Source: Thermoleophilaceae bacterium (GTDB lineage: Bacteria; Actinomycetota; Thermoleophilia; Solirubrobacterales; Thermoleophilaceae). Taken from it: DNA of 8,468 bases. The notes beneath the pieces were generated by a model. The model had not been told where the DNA came from. It did no database searches and saw only the letters and a list, made by a program, of their open reading frames with translations. Of this stretch, positions 1-7,596 are shown piece after piece (the stretch's first letter is position 1; each line of letters begins with the position of its first letter). The DNA lies in contig JACCSF010000120.1 of NCBI GenBank assembly GCA_013813135.1, positions 1 to 8,468 on the forward strand. Direction: 5' to 3'. Both the position numbers and the translations under genes were made by a program.

Positions 1-102
1 GCCCGGTGTCGATCACAGGGCGGCAGCGCTGCGCCGCGGCGCCGGCGGGCACGAGCGCGAGCACCGCGAGAGCGGCCGCGAAGGCGATGGCGGCTCGCGC
101 CG

Positions 103-106
<4 letters not shown>
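1..106 (-). CDS. Secreted protein, N-terminal part only (runs off the left edge)
   Basis: On the minus strand, the frame that overlaps the lepA stop reads as a signal peptide: a short basic start (TARAA), a hydrophobic core (IAFAAALAVLALV), then a small-residue segment (PAGAAAQ) that would suit signal peptidase I. The visible mature part is only about nine residues (RCRPVIDTG), with an early cysteine. I could find no ATG, GTG or TTG upstream in this frame as far as about position 178. The best placed start is a CTG at 106-104, which overlaps the lepA TGA as CTGA and has a purine-rich GGGGGA at 111-115 before it. The overlap suggests translation coupled to lepA. The family cannot be named from so little sequence. 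An alternative is that this is a chance Ala-rich reading in GC-rich DNA, or that translation starts at an internal GTG. Confidence 0.5.
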
Positions 107-1908
<1,802 letters not shown>

Positions 1909-1918
1909 GCGGTCTTCG

Positions 1919-1924
1919 AGTATG
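1919..1924 (-). promoter_or_regulatory. lepA: Possible lepA -10 element (CATACT)
   Basis: Minus-strand CATACT differs from TATACT at one base and ends 10 nt before the lepA ATG. Transcription starting about 7 nt downstream would leave a leader of only a few bases, which fits the lack of a ribosome-binding site. The -35 region is poor (CTGAAC at 17 nt spacing). The call rests on position and resemblance only. Confidence 0.35.
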
Positions 1925-1963
1925 GCGATCCGCGGCGAATCGTTCAGACTGACGATCGGACTC

Positions 1964-2365
1964 GTGGGAAGCAGTGACATCGATGTGGTGAAGGCCGTGT
2001 TCGCGGCCTTCACCGAGCGCGACGTGGAAGGGGTGCTGGCGCACGCCGACCCCGACATGCTGTTCAGCCCCGTCACCGGCGACTACGCCGGACGGACGGA
2101 GCCGTACCTCGGCCACGACGGCCTGCGGGAGTACTTCCGCGACATCGCGTCCGTGTGGGACGAGCTGCGCATCGTGCCGAGCGAGTTCCGCCAGGACGGC
2201 GACACGATCCTCGTCACCGGCCGGATCAGCGCCCACTCCCCGGCCCGCATCGTGGCCGGCTCGACCGGATGGATCTGGCGCCTGGCGGGCGGTCTAGTCG
2301 TCTACGCCCGCGTGTACCCCTCGGCGGCCGACGCGATGGCGGCGTTCGAGGGCCGGGGCGCCTGA
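1964..2365 (+). CDS. SnoaL-like (NTF2-like fold) protein
   Basis: A 133-residue protein of the SnoaL-like/NTF2-like superfamily, a small cone-shaped alpha+beta fold used by enzymes and ligand binders. The pattern is typical: an N-terminal helix (VVKAVFAAFTERDVEGVLAH), then DPDMLFSP, a loop with YLGHDGLREYFRDIASVW, and beta strands (ELRIVPSEFRQDGDTILVTG, then WIWRLAGGLVVYARVY). Substrate and reaction cannot be told; most such actinobacterial proteins are uncharacterised. I chose GTG 1964 because family members usually start a few residues before the first helix. ATG 1922 would add 14 residues without resemblance, and GTG 1985 or 1988 are also possible. A weak -10-like CAGACT lies at 1945-1950. 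The gene is divergent from lepA with a 55-nt gap and convergent with the ferritin-like remnant, whose leftover frame overlaps its last 72 nt. Confidence 0.85.
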   Translation: MGSSDIDVVKAVFAAFTERDVEGVLAHADPDMLFSPVTGDYAGRTEPYLGHDGLREYFRDIASVWDELRIVPSEFRQDGDTILVTGRISAHSPARIVAGSTGWIWRLAGGLVVYARVYPSAADAMAAFEGRGA

Positions 2366-2388
2366 GCGGCCGCTTGTCACCGGCGCGT

Positions 2389-2405
2389 GCGCATTGGGTA
2401 TGCGC
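2389..2405. terminator. Hairpin between convergent genes, possible bidirectional terminator
   Basis: A perfect 6-bp inverted repeat, GCGCAT, loop TGGGT, ATGCGC, lies 23 nt after the SnoaL-like stop and downstream of the murJ/ferritin-remnant transcript on the other strand. No T tract follows on either strand, so it is not a textbook intrinsic terminator. Its placement between convergent transcripts is the main support. Confidence 0.3.
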
Positions 2406-2459
2406 GACCCGGGGGCCCACACGCCGATGGTCCCGAGGATCCGCCCGGGCCTCGTCTTG

Positions 2460-2477
2460 GGGGAGTGCGGGCTCCCC
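2460..2477. repeat. Perfect inverted repeat at the end of the ferritin-like similarity
   Basis: GGGGAG (2460-2465), loop TGCGGG, CTCCCC (2472-2477) form a 6-bp all-match stem. It sits where the ferritin-like protein similarity stops (about 2471). It could be a fold-back that favoured a deletion, a transcript hairpin, or a chance event in GC-rich DNA. Confidence 0.35.
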
Positions 2478-2585
2478 GCCACCAGCGAGTACTGCAGCAC
2501 CGAGCGGTGCTGGAGCCGCAACGCCCGGTTGAGGCACTCGATCTGCTCATCGACATCCATCGTCTCCTCGGCCATGAAGCGGCTC

Positions 2586-4184
2586 TTACCCCTCCGACCG
2601 CCCGCGGCTAACGAGCAGGCGCTTGATTTGCATGGCCTCGGGCACCCGCAGCGCCCAGACCGTGGCCGCGTACACGGCGAAGCCAGCCGCGAGCGCGGAC
2701 AGCACGGCCACCGCCTGCCCGACCAGGCTGCGGCCGAGGGCTGAGTCCAGGCCGTACCAGACGCCGTAGGCGACACCGCCCAGCAGCGCCGCGGCGATCA
2801 GCATCCGCAGCGCCGCGGCCAGCGTGCGGGCGCCCTCCACCCCGCCGAGGTCGCGGCTCAATAACCACCCCTGCGCCAGGCACATCGTCACAGTCCCGAC
2901 CACAGTGCCGAGCACGATCCCCGCGATCTCGAAGGGCCCGTAGAGCGCCGCCGCCAGCGCCGCGTTCACCAGCAGGTTCAGGCCCGCGAGCGCAGTCGTG
3001 GCCCACGGCCGCTGCAGGCTGAAGAACGTGCGCGAGAAGAGCAGGCTGACTCCCTGGAACGGCAGCGAGATCGACCACCAGACCATGGCGGTCGAGGTGA
3101 GGTCGGTGGCCTGGGCGTCGAAGGCCCCGCGCTGGTAGATCAGCCGCGTGATCGGCTCGGCCAGGACCGCCATCGCCACCGCGCTCGGGATCAGGAGCAG
3201 GCAGATCTGGCGCACCCCGTTGCCCATCGTGCGGCGCAGGTCGTCGCGGGCCCCGCGGGCGGCGAAGCGCGACAGCGTGGGGAACAGGATCGTCGCGATC
3301 GAGATCGAGAACAGCCCCTGCGGCAGCTGGTAGATGCGGAATGCCTTGTCGATCGCGGCCGGGGCCTGGTCCGACACGAGCGTGCCGAACAGCGAGTTGA
3401 TCAGCAGGCTGAGGTTGATCAGCCCCAAGGCGATCGTCACCGGCAGCATCAGCTTGAGCACCCGGCGCACGCGCTTGTCGCGCCAGTCGAGCCGGAAGGT
3501 CAGGCTTCCGCCGCGGCCACGCAACCACGGCAACGGCAGCAGGAACTGGACCACCGTCCCGACCAGGATGCCGATCGCGTAGGCGTAGATCTCGTCCTCC
3601 TCCGGCAACACCGGCACGAGGCCCGCGAGCGCCGCGATGATCACGAGGTTCCAGGCCACCGGGGCCAGCGCCGGCACGGCGAAGTGCTCGAAGGAGTTGA
3701 GCATCCCGACCACCAGCCCCGACAGGGCCAGCAGCATCACGATCGGGAACATCAGCCGCGACAGCTCGATCGTGAGGTCGCGCAGAGCCGGCTGGTCGTC
3801 GAAGCCCGGCGCGAACAGGCTCATGATCGGGTCCGCGAGCAGGATGAACAGCGCCGTGATCGCCCCCAGCACCAGGCAGATCAGGAAGAACAGGCTCGAC
3901 GCGACGCGGAAGGCCTCCTTGCGCTCGCCCTTTTCGAGCAGTTCCGTGAAGACCGGCACGAAGGCGCCCTGCAGCGCCGAGTCGGCGAACAGGGCGCGGA
4001 TCAGGTTCGGCACCTGGAAGGCGATCGTGAACGCCGACATCGCCCCTGTGACGCCGAAGTAGCTCGCCGCCACCACCTCGCGGGCGAGCCCCAGCAGGCG
4101 CGAGAGCCCAGTGGCGAACGAGAAGAAAGCGGTGTTGCGGGCGAGCCGGCGGGCGTGGCCGGGCCGGTCGGGAGCGGTTGCCAC
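2586..4184 (-). CDS. murJ: Lipid II flippase MurJ (MviN family)
   Basis: Polytopic inner-membrane protein of the MOP superfamily that moves lipid II across the membrane for peptidoglycan synthesis. The 532-residue product has the usual length and roughly 14 hydrophobic segments. Family landmarks are TGLSRLLGLAREVVAASYFG (25-44), FQVPNLIRALFADSALQGAF (56-75), AFRIYQLPQGLFSISIATIL (281-300) and RTFFSLQRPWATT. Arg29, Arg35, Arg63 and Arg283 match by local motif and spacing the four arginines known as essential in E. coli MurJ (R18, R24, R52, R270), and Glu36 sits next to Arg35 as the acidic cavity partner. Ser50 stands where E. coli has Asp39. The start is GTG 4184, the only start codon before the first helix; a GGAGG lies 13 nt upstream, which is rather far. 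There is no C-terminal kinase-like extension of the mycobacterial kind. The gene is divergent from rpsT and followed at 10 nt by a ferritin-like remnant. Confidence 0.97.
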   Translation of the reverse strand: MATAPDRPGHARRLARNTAFFSFATGLSRLLGLAREVVAASYFGVTGAMSAFTIAFQVPNLIRALFADSALQGAFVPVFTELLEKGERKEAFRVASSLFFLICLVLGAITALFILLADPIMSLFAPGFDDQPALRDLTIELSRLMFPIVMLLALSGLVVGMLNSFEHFAVPALAPVAWNLVIIAALAGLVPVLPEEDEIYAYAIGILVGTVVQFLLPLPWLRGRGGSLTFRLDWRDKRVRRVLKLMLPVTIALGLINLSLLINSLFGTLVSDQAPAAIDKAFRIYQLPQGLFSISIATILFPTLSRFAARGARDDLRRTMGNGVRQICLLLIPSAVAMAVLAEPITRLIYQRGAFDAQATDLTSTAMVWWSISLPFQGVSLLFSRTFFSLQRPWATTALAGLNLLVNAALAAALYGPFEIAGIVLGTVVGTVTMCLAQGWLLSRDLGGVEGARTLAAALRMLIAAALLGGVAYGVWYGLDSALGRSLVGQAVAVLSALAAGFAVYAATVWALRVPEAMQIKRLLVSRGRSEG

Positions 4185-4188
4185 GCGC

Positions 4189-4194
4189 TACACT
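4189..4194 (+). promoter_or_regulatory. rpsT: Probable rpsT -10 element (TACACT)
   Basis: TACACT keeps the key TA...T positions of the sigma-70/SigA -10 box. It lies 45 nt before the rpsT ATG and just upstream of the divergent murJ start. The region 17 nt upstream has no good -35. It would give a leader of about 38 nt. Confidence 0.4.
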
Positions 4195-4239
4195 GGGCCT
4201 CCGCCGCGCCGGAGTACCGGGCGCGGCGTCGGTGCGTAT

Positions 4240-4503
4240 ATGGCCAACATCCCTTCACAAGAAAAGCGGATCCACCGGGCGGAGCGCGAGCGGCTGGAGA
4301 ACCGCCGCCGCACGTCGCAGGTAAAGACGTGGTTCCGCCGCCTCGAGTCGGCGGTCGGCGAGGGCGACGGCGCGACGGCCGATCAGGAGCACCGCAGCCT
4401 GGTCTCGCGGATCGATCGGGCCGTGAAGTCGGGGGCCCTTCACCGCAACAACGGCGCACGCAAGAAGGCGCGCGCCGCGCGTATCCGTTCGCGCCTGTCT
4501 TAA
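4240..4503 (+). CDS. rpsT: Small ribosomal subunit protein bS20
   Basis: Primary 16S rRNA-binding protein of the 30S subunit. The 87-residue product has the standard S20 length and form: MANIPSQEKRIHRAERERLE at the N-terminus, NRRRTSQVKTWFRRLE, and the C-terminal signature ALHRNNGARKKARAARIRSR. It is very rich in Arg and Lys and expected to be helical throughout. The frame is open for 43 codons upstream (to 4111), but those residues overlap murJ and are not S20-like, so ATG 4240 is the start. No Shine-Dalgarno is visible before it. In many Actinobacteria rpsT lies convergent to holA and next to lepA; here a phosphoesterase and an acetyltransferase gene separate it from holA, and murJ lies between it and lepA. 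Confidence 0.97.
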   Translation: MANIPSQEKRIHRAERERLENRRRTSQVKTWFRRLESAVGEGDGATADQEHRSLVSRIDRAVKSGALHRNNGARKKARAARIRSRLS

Positions 4504-4510
4504 CGGTTCC

Positions 4511-4539
4511 TCTACACCGGCCACCGAACGGGATAGGCT
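4511..4539 (+). promoter_or_regulatory. Probable promoter of the phosphoesterase gene
   Basis: TCTACA (4511-4516; four of six match TTGACA) and TAGGCT (4534-4539; TA...T kept) are separated by the ideal 17 nt. The -10 ends 10 nt before the ATG at 4550, so the mRNA would be nearly leaderless. This agrees with the absence of a ribosome-binding site. Confidence 0.5.
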
Positions 4540-4549
4540 GCCGCTCGCG

Positions 4550-6028
4550 ATGGAGAGCGACCTCTCGCGGCGGGAGTTCCTCGAACGTACGGCCTTGGCT
4601 GCCGGCGTTGCCGGGAGCGCCGCGTTGCCCGCCTCGACGATCCTGGCCGAGGCCGCCGAGGCCAACTGGTGGCGCAATCCGCTGCCGCCCCCGCGCAACA
4701 TCGAGATCGACCACTTCGTCATCTTGATGATGGAGAACCGGTCGTTCGACCACTACTTCGGCTGGCTGCGCGAGGCCGACGCCAGGCAGAACCAGAGCTA
4801 CCCGGACCCCGAGGGCGAGCAGGTCGCCACGCGCCACTTCTCGACGCTCGGCAGCGGCGGCGTCCAGTTCAAGGGCTGCGGCCACCCCGACCCCGGTCAC
4901 GGCTGGGACTCCGGCCGCGCGCAGCTGAACGGCGGATTCCTGGCGCCCGGCTCCGGCAACGACGAGTTCGCGCTCACCTACTTCAACCAGGGCGAGCTGG
5001 GCTTCATCCACGAGGCGGCCCGGAACTACACGACCTACGACCGCTACTTCTGCTCCCTGCTCGCCTCGACCTGGCCGAACCGCTTCTACAAGTGGTCGGC
5101 GCAGTCGGGCGGGCTCAAGACCAACACGCTCGCGCCGGGCGGCAACAACTGGGAGACGATCTTCGACCGCGCGATCGGCCAGGGGCTGAGCGCGCGCTAC
5201 TACGCGTCCGACCTGCCCTTCGCGGCGCTGTTCGGCGCGCGCGCCGGCGCCTGGATCAATCCGATCGCGCGTTACTACACCGACTGCGCGGCGGGCACGC
5301 TGCCGAACGTCACGATCGTCGACCCGCCCTTCCGCGACGGCGGCGGCGGCGACGGGCTGTCGGCCGACGAGCATCCGCTCGGCGACGTGCGACTCGGCCA
5401 GGCGTTCATGGCCGACGTGGTCAACGCCTTCGTGCGGTCGCCCAACTACCAGCGCGGCGCACTGTTCGTGATCTACGACGAGTGGGGCGGGTTCTTCGAC
5501 CACGTGCGCCCGCCGCACGTGCCGGACGACCGCGCGAGCATCGACCTCAACGAGGACTTCGGCCAGATGGGGTTCCGCGTGCCGGCGGTCGCGATCTCGC
5601 CGTTCGCGCGCCGCGCGAAGAAGCGCTGGCGCTGGGAGCGCGACAGCGGCGGATGGGGCTACAACCACTTCAACGTCGACCACGGCCTCTTCGGCCACGA
5701 GTCGATCCTCAAGTTCATCTCGTACCGCTTCGGTCTGGGTGACCTCAACACGCGCATGCGCTACGCGAACAACATCGGGCGCAGCTTCGAGTGGTGGCGG
5801 CCCGACTTCGAGATCCCCGCGCTGCCCGACCCGCCGCAGATCGTGACCCAGCCGTGCGCGCTCGGCGGCGGCGACGTGATGGACAGCCAGCAGGCCCACG
5901 CGAGCGACCTGGCGGACATCGAGAGGGTGGCCGAGCGCTACAGGCTGCCCGTGTACGAGGGCAAGACCGGCGACATCTTCACCCTGCCGGACTCGATCAA
6001 GAAGGGCATCGAGGCAGCACCGCGCTGA
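4550..6028 (+). CDS. Tat-exported phosphoesterase (phospholipase C / acid phosphatase family)
   Basis: A 492-residue member of the phosphoesterase family (Pfam PF04185) that includes bacterial non-haemolytic phospholipases C and acid phosphatase AcpA, which hydrolyse phosphate esters outside the cytoplasm. The N-terminus carries a twin-arginine signal (SRREFL at 6-11, hydrophobic AALAAGV-type core, AEA at 36-38 as likely cleavage site). Family motifs in order are VILMMENRSFDHYFG (57-71, metal-binding Glu62/Asn63), DPGHGWD (114-120), STWPNRFY (173-180, probable nucleophile Ser173 or Thr174), SADEHP (271-276), VIYDEWGGFFDHVRPP (307-322), GFRVPAVAISPFAR (341-354) and FGHESILKFI (381-390). It ends without the extra C-terminal domains of Pseudomonas PlcH/PlcN, so the substrate (phospholipid or a smaller phosphate ester) is undecided. 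ATG 4550 puts the Tat motif at the usual distance. It follows rpsT at 46 nt with its own promoter and converges on the acetyltransferase gene. Confidence 0.93.
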   Translation: MESDLSRREFLERTALAAGVAGSAALPASTILAEAAEANWWRNPLPPPRNIEIDHFVILMMENRSFDHYFGWLREADARQNQSYPDPEGEQVATRHFSTLGSGGVQFKGCGHPDPGHGWDSGRAQLNGGFLAPGSGNDEFALTYFNQGELGFIHEAARNYTTYDRYFCSLLASTWPNRFYKWSAQSGGLKTNTLAPGGNNWETIFDRAIGQGLSARYYASDLPFAALFGARAGAWINPIARYYTDCAAGTLPNVTIVDPPFRDGGGGDGLSADEHPLGDVRLGQAFMADVVNAFVRSPNYQRGALFVIYDEWGGFFDHVRPPHVPDDRASIDLNEDFGQMGFRVPAVAISPFARRAKKRWRWERDSGGWGYNHFNVDHGLFGHESILKFISYRFGLGDLNTRMRYANNIGRSFEWWRPDFEIPALPDPPQIVTQPCALGGGDVMDSQQAHASDLADIERVAERYRLPVYEGKTGDIFTLPDSIKKGIEAAPR

Positions 6029-6037
6029 CGTAGTCTC

Positions 6038-6078
6038 CGCGCCCATGGCCCGGCGACCAGGAACCTGCCTCGGGCGCG
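6038..6078. terminator. Weak stem between convergent stops
   Basis: CGCGCCC (6038-6044) can pair with GGGCGCG (6072-6078) across a 27-nt loop that itself contains CAGG-AA-CCTG. It lies in the 55-nt gap between the stop of the phosphoesterase gene and that of the acetyltransferase gene, a natural place for a shared terminator. There is no T tract and the loop is long, so support is weak. Confidence 0.2.
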
Positions 6079-6083
6079 GGCGC

Positions 6084-6596
6084 CTAGAACACCCGCTCGA
6101 CCAACAGGACGTCGCGCCACTCACCGTCGAGGCGACCGTGGCGGAGGTGCAGGCCGACCTCCCGCCAGCCACAGCTCTTGACCAGGCGGGCGCTGGCGGC
6201 GTTGTCGGCGAACAGGTTGCCGACGAGCTTCCAGTAGTCGAGCTCGCGGGCCTGTTGCTCGAGGGCGTTGAGCAGGGCGCGGCCGAGCCCCCTGCCGCGC
6301 GCCGCGGCGCCGACGTATACCGAGACCTCGCCGACACCGGCGTAGGCCGCCCTCTCGCTGTAGGCGAGCATGCGCGCCCACCCGAGCACCCGGCCTCCTT
6401 CGTCGGCCACCAGCAGCGGCAGGCGCTCGCCGGCCATGAGCCAGGCGTGGACGTCGGCGGTCTCGCGCGGCTCGGTCTCGAACGTCGAGGACCGCTCCTC
6501 GATGCCCTGGTTGTAGATGGCCGCGACGGCCTCGGTATCGGCTGCGACGGCGGGCCGGATGGTCGCCGCCGTGCCGGCCGGCGGCCCGCTCGCCAC
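6084..6596 (-). CDS. GNAT N-acetyltransferase, ArsN1/phosphinothricin acetyltransferase type
   Basis: A 170-residue cytoplasmic GNAT enzyme that would transfer acetyl from acetyl-CoA to the amino group of a small molecule. The layout matches the Pat/ArsN1 group, which acetylates phosphinothricin or arsinothricin: TIRPAVAADTEAVAAIYNQG (12-31), STFETEPR (37-44), YAGVGEVSVYV (85-95), the acetyl-CoA loop RGRGLGRALL (100-109), LFADNAASARLVKSCGWREV (128-147) and the ending RHGRLDGEWRDVLLVER (152-168). The last pattern and the YAGVGEVSVYV strand favour the ArsN1 side, but the true substrate is unproven, and close relatives may act on methionine sulfoximine or other amino acids. The start is GTG 6596, 4 nt after the holA TAA; the frame is open further upstream, inside holA, but without GNAT-like residues. 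The spacing implies co-transcription and coupled translation with holA. No arsenic or antibiotic genes are adjacent. Confidence 0.9.
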   Translation of the reverse strand: MASGPPAGTAATIRPAVAADTEAVAAIYNQGIEERSSTFETEPRETADVHAWLMAGERLPLLVADEGGRVLGWARMLAYSERAAYAGVGEVSVYVGAAARGRGLGRALLNALEQQARELDYWKLVGNLFADNAASARLVKSCGWREVGLHLRHGRLDGEWRDVLLVERVF

Positions 6597-6600
6597 CGTC

Positions 6601-7563
6601 TTACCCCGCGGCGCGAGCCAGCGCGAGCGAGAAGGCGGTGTCCTCGTCGAGCTGGACGTCGCCCCCGCCACGCATGTCGATCTCGAGGTCGGCGAACACG
6701 CAGATCGCACGCTCCAGCGCGGCACGGTCGGCTTTCTTGGCGCGTGCCACCGTCTTCTTGACCAGCCAGGGCGGCGCCTTGAGCGCCTCGCCGACCTTGC
6801 CCTCCGGGACACCGCGATCGAGCAGCGAGGCCGCGCGGTGCACCTCGCGCAGGCGGCGGACGACCGGGAACACGAGCCGGCCGGGCCGCTCGCCGTGCGA
6901 CTCGAGCTGCTCCGCCAGCGCGAGCGTGGCGCGCAGGTCGCCCGCCACGAGGGCGTCGGCGAGGTCGTACGCCTGCGGCGACGTGTCGCGCGCCGCCGTC
7001 GCCTCGACGTCGGCCGTCGTGACGTTCGCGCTCGGGTGGACCGCGAGCGCCAGCTTCTCGAGCTCGCGCGACAGGCGCTGCTGGCTCGTGCCCACCAGCC
7101 CGACCAGCTCTTTGGCTGCCTCCTGGTCGACCTGAACGCCGAGCTCGCGTCCGCGCTCGAGGATCCACTTGGGCAGCTCCCAGGGCTTGGGCGCGGCGTA
7201 CTCGCGCACCTCGCCGCCGGCCTTCTCGACCGCCTTGGACAACTGCTTCAGCGCCTTGCCTCGCGCGATCGCCACCAGGACGGTGTCGGGCGGCATCTCG
7301 GCCAGGATCGACTCCAGGGGCTCGAGCTCGGCCGCCTTCCACGCTCCGACGTCGTCGACGAGCACATAGCGTGTGCCGGGGTCGAACGTCAGCGCCGACA
7401 GGGCGGCCACGACCTCGCCCGGGTCGCTGGCGCGCGCGTCAAAGGCGTCGAGCCCGCCGGGACCACGCTCCGCCTCTGCGCGGCGGCGCACGCGGGCGCG
7501 CCAGGCGTCGATCTTGGCGTCGTCGTCGCCACAGATGAGGTAGGCGGGCTTCAGCTCGGCCAC
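6601..7563 (-). CDS. holA: DNA polymerase III subunit delta (clamp-loader)
   Basis: Delta is the clamp-loader subunit that opens the beta sliding clamp; it acts in the replisome with gamma/tau and delta-prime. The 320-residue product has the usual length and order: an N-terminal P-loop-like fold lacking a Walker motif (PAYLICGDDDAKIDAWRARV, 6-25; TRYVLVDDVGAWKAAELEPL, 64-83; TVLVAIARGKALKQLSKAVE, 94-113), a lid region (PWELPKWILERGRELGVQVD, 127-146; LVGTSQQRLSRELEKLAL, 156-173), and a helical collar domain (YDLADALVAGDLRATLALAE, 199-218; FPVVRRLREVHRAASL, 232-247; ADLEIDMRGGGDVQLDEDTA, 291-310). Its place directly after comEC is a classic bacterial gene order and supports the call. GTG 7563 is the only start near the first strand. 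A TAGACT lies 8 nt before it. Confidence 0.95.
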   Translation of the reverse strand: MAELKPAYLICGDDDAKIDAWRARVRRRAEAERGPGGLDAFDARASDPGEVVAALSALTFDPGTRYVLVDDVGAWKAAELEPLESILAEMPPDTVLVAIARGKALKQLSKAVEKAGGEVREYAAPKPWELPKWILERGRELGVQVDQEAAKELVGLVGTSQQRLSRELEKLALAVHPSANVTTADVEATAARDTSPQAYDLADALVAGDLRATLALAEQLESHGERPGRLVFPVVRRLREVHRAASLLDRGVPEGKVGEALKAPPWLVKKTVARAKKADRAALERAICVFADLEIDMRGGGDVQLDEDTAFSLALARAAG

Positions 7564-7571
7564 GGCCGAGC

Positions 7572-7577
7572 AGTCTA
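7572..7577 (-). promoter_or_regulatory. holA: Probable holA -10 element (TAGACT)
   Basis: Minus-strand TAGACT is a strong -10 match and ends 8 nt before the holA GTG, which predicts a leaderless holA mRNA. It lies in the 33-nt gap after the comEC stop. The -35 position (about GTGAGC) overlaps the end of comEC and is weak. It would let holA and the acetyltransferase gene be expressed without comEC. Confidence 0.45.
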
Positions 7578-7596
7578 GGCGCGGGGGCGGAGGTGC

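Larger units (their letters stand above)
2294..2575 (-). pseudogene. Truncated ferritin-like gene remnant behind murJ
   Basis: Starting 10 nt after the murJ stop, the minus strand encodes MDVDEQIECLNRALRLQHRS followed by VLQYSLVAGS. This resembles the first helix of ferritin-like/bacterioferritin-type proteins (a conserved LN-AL-x-L-E-x(5)-QY pattern). The resemblance ends at about 2471. The rest of the frame (Pro/Arg/Gly-rich, to TAG at 2294) looks non-coding and runs into the convergent SnoaL-like gene. Neither of the other minus frames continues a ferritin fold, and the usual four-helix bundle needs roughly 140-170 residues, so this is probably a gene cut by a deletion. The helix position usually held by a metal-binding Glu is Gln here (LQHRS). 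Start choices are ATG 2575 or ATG 2560; the second has AGGAG at 2564-2568 only 3 nt before it. It would be co-transcribed with murJ. A real 88-93 residue protein cannot be excluded. Confidence 0.55.

Noticed and set aside
2366..2470. A tRNA or structured RNA in the gap after the SnoaL-like gene
   Set aside because: Hairpins are present, but no cloverleaf, CCA end or known riboswitch pattern can be seen. Stems of this size arise readily in GC-rich sequence.
4504..4549. An rpsT terminator
   Set aside because: Only a 4-bp GTTC/GAAC match with a long loop is present and there is no T tract. The gap is better explained as the promoter of the next gene.
3684..4727. Plus-strand open frame running through the start of murJ, rpsT and the phosphoesterase start
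   Set aside because: It is out of frame with both recognised plus-strand genes and antisense to murJ; the product is low complexity.
6045..6761. Treating the 238-codon frame after the orphan TAGTCT-ATG motif as a real gene
   Set aside because: It is antisense to the well-supported GNAT gene and shows no domain. Only the promoter-like start is reported, as a finding.
4001..7342. A very long minus-strand open frame (1113 codons) across rpsT, the phosphoesterase gene and holA
   Set aside because: It is antisense or out of frame to several well-recognised genes and shows only Arg/Ala/Gly/Pro-rich low-complexity residues. Long spurious frames are expected in DNA this GC-rich.
6517..7578. Plus-strand open frame of 353 codons opposite holA
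   Set aside because: Antisense shadow of a clearly identified gene. The Val/Leu/Gly/Arg-rich content is the complement of holA codons.
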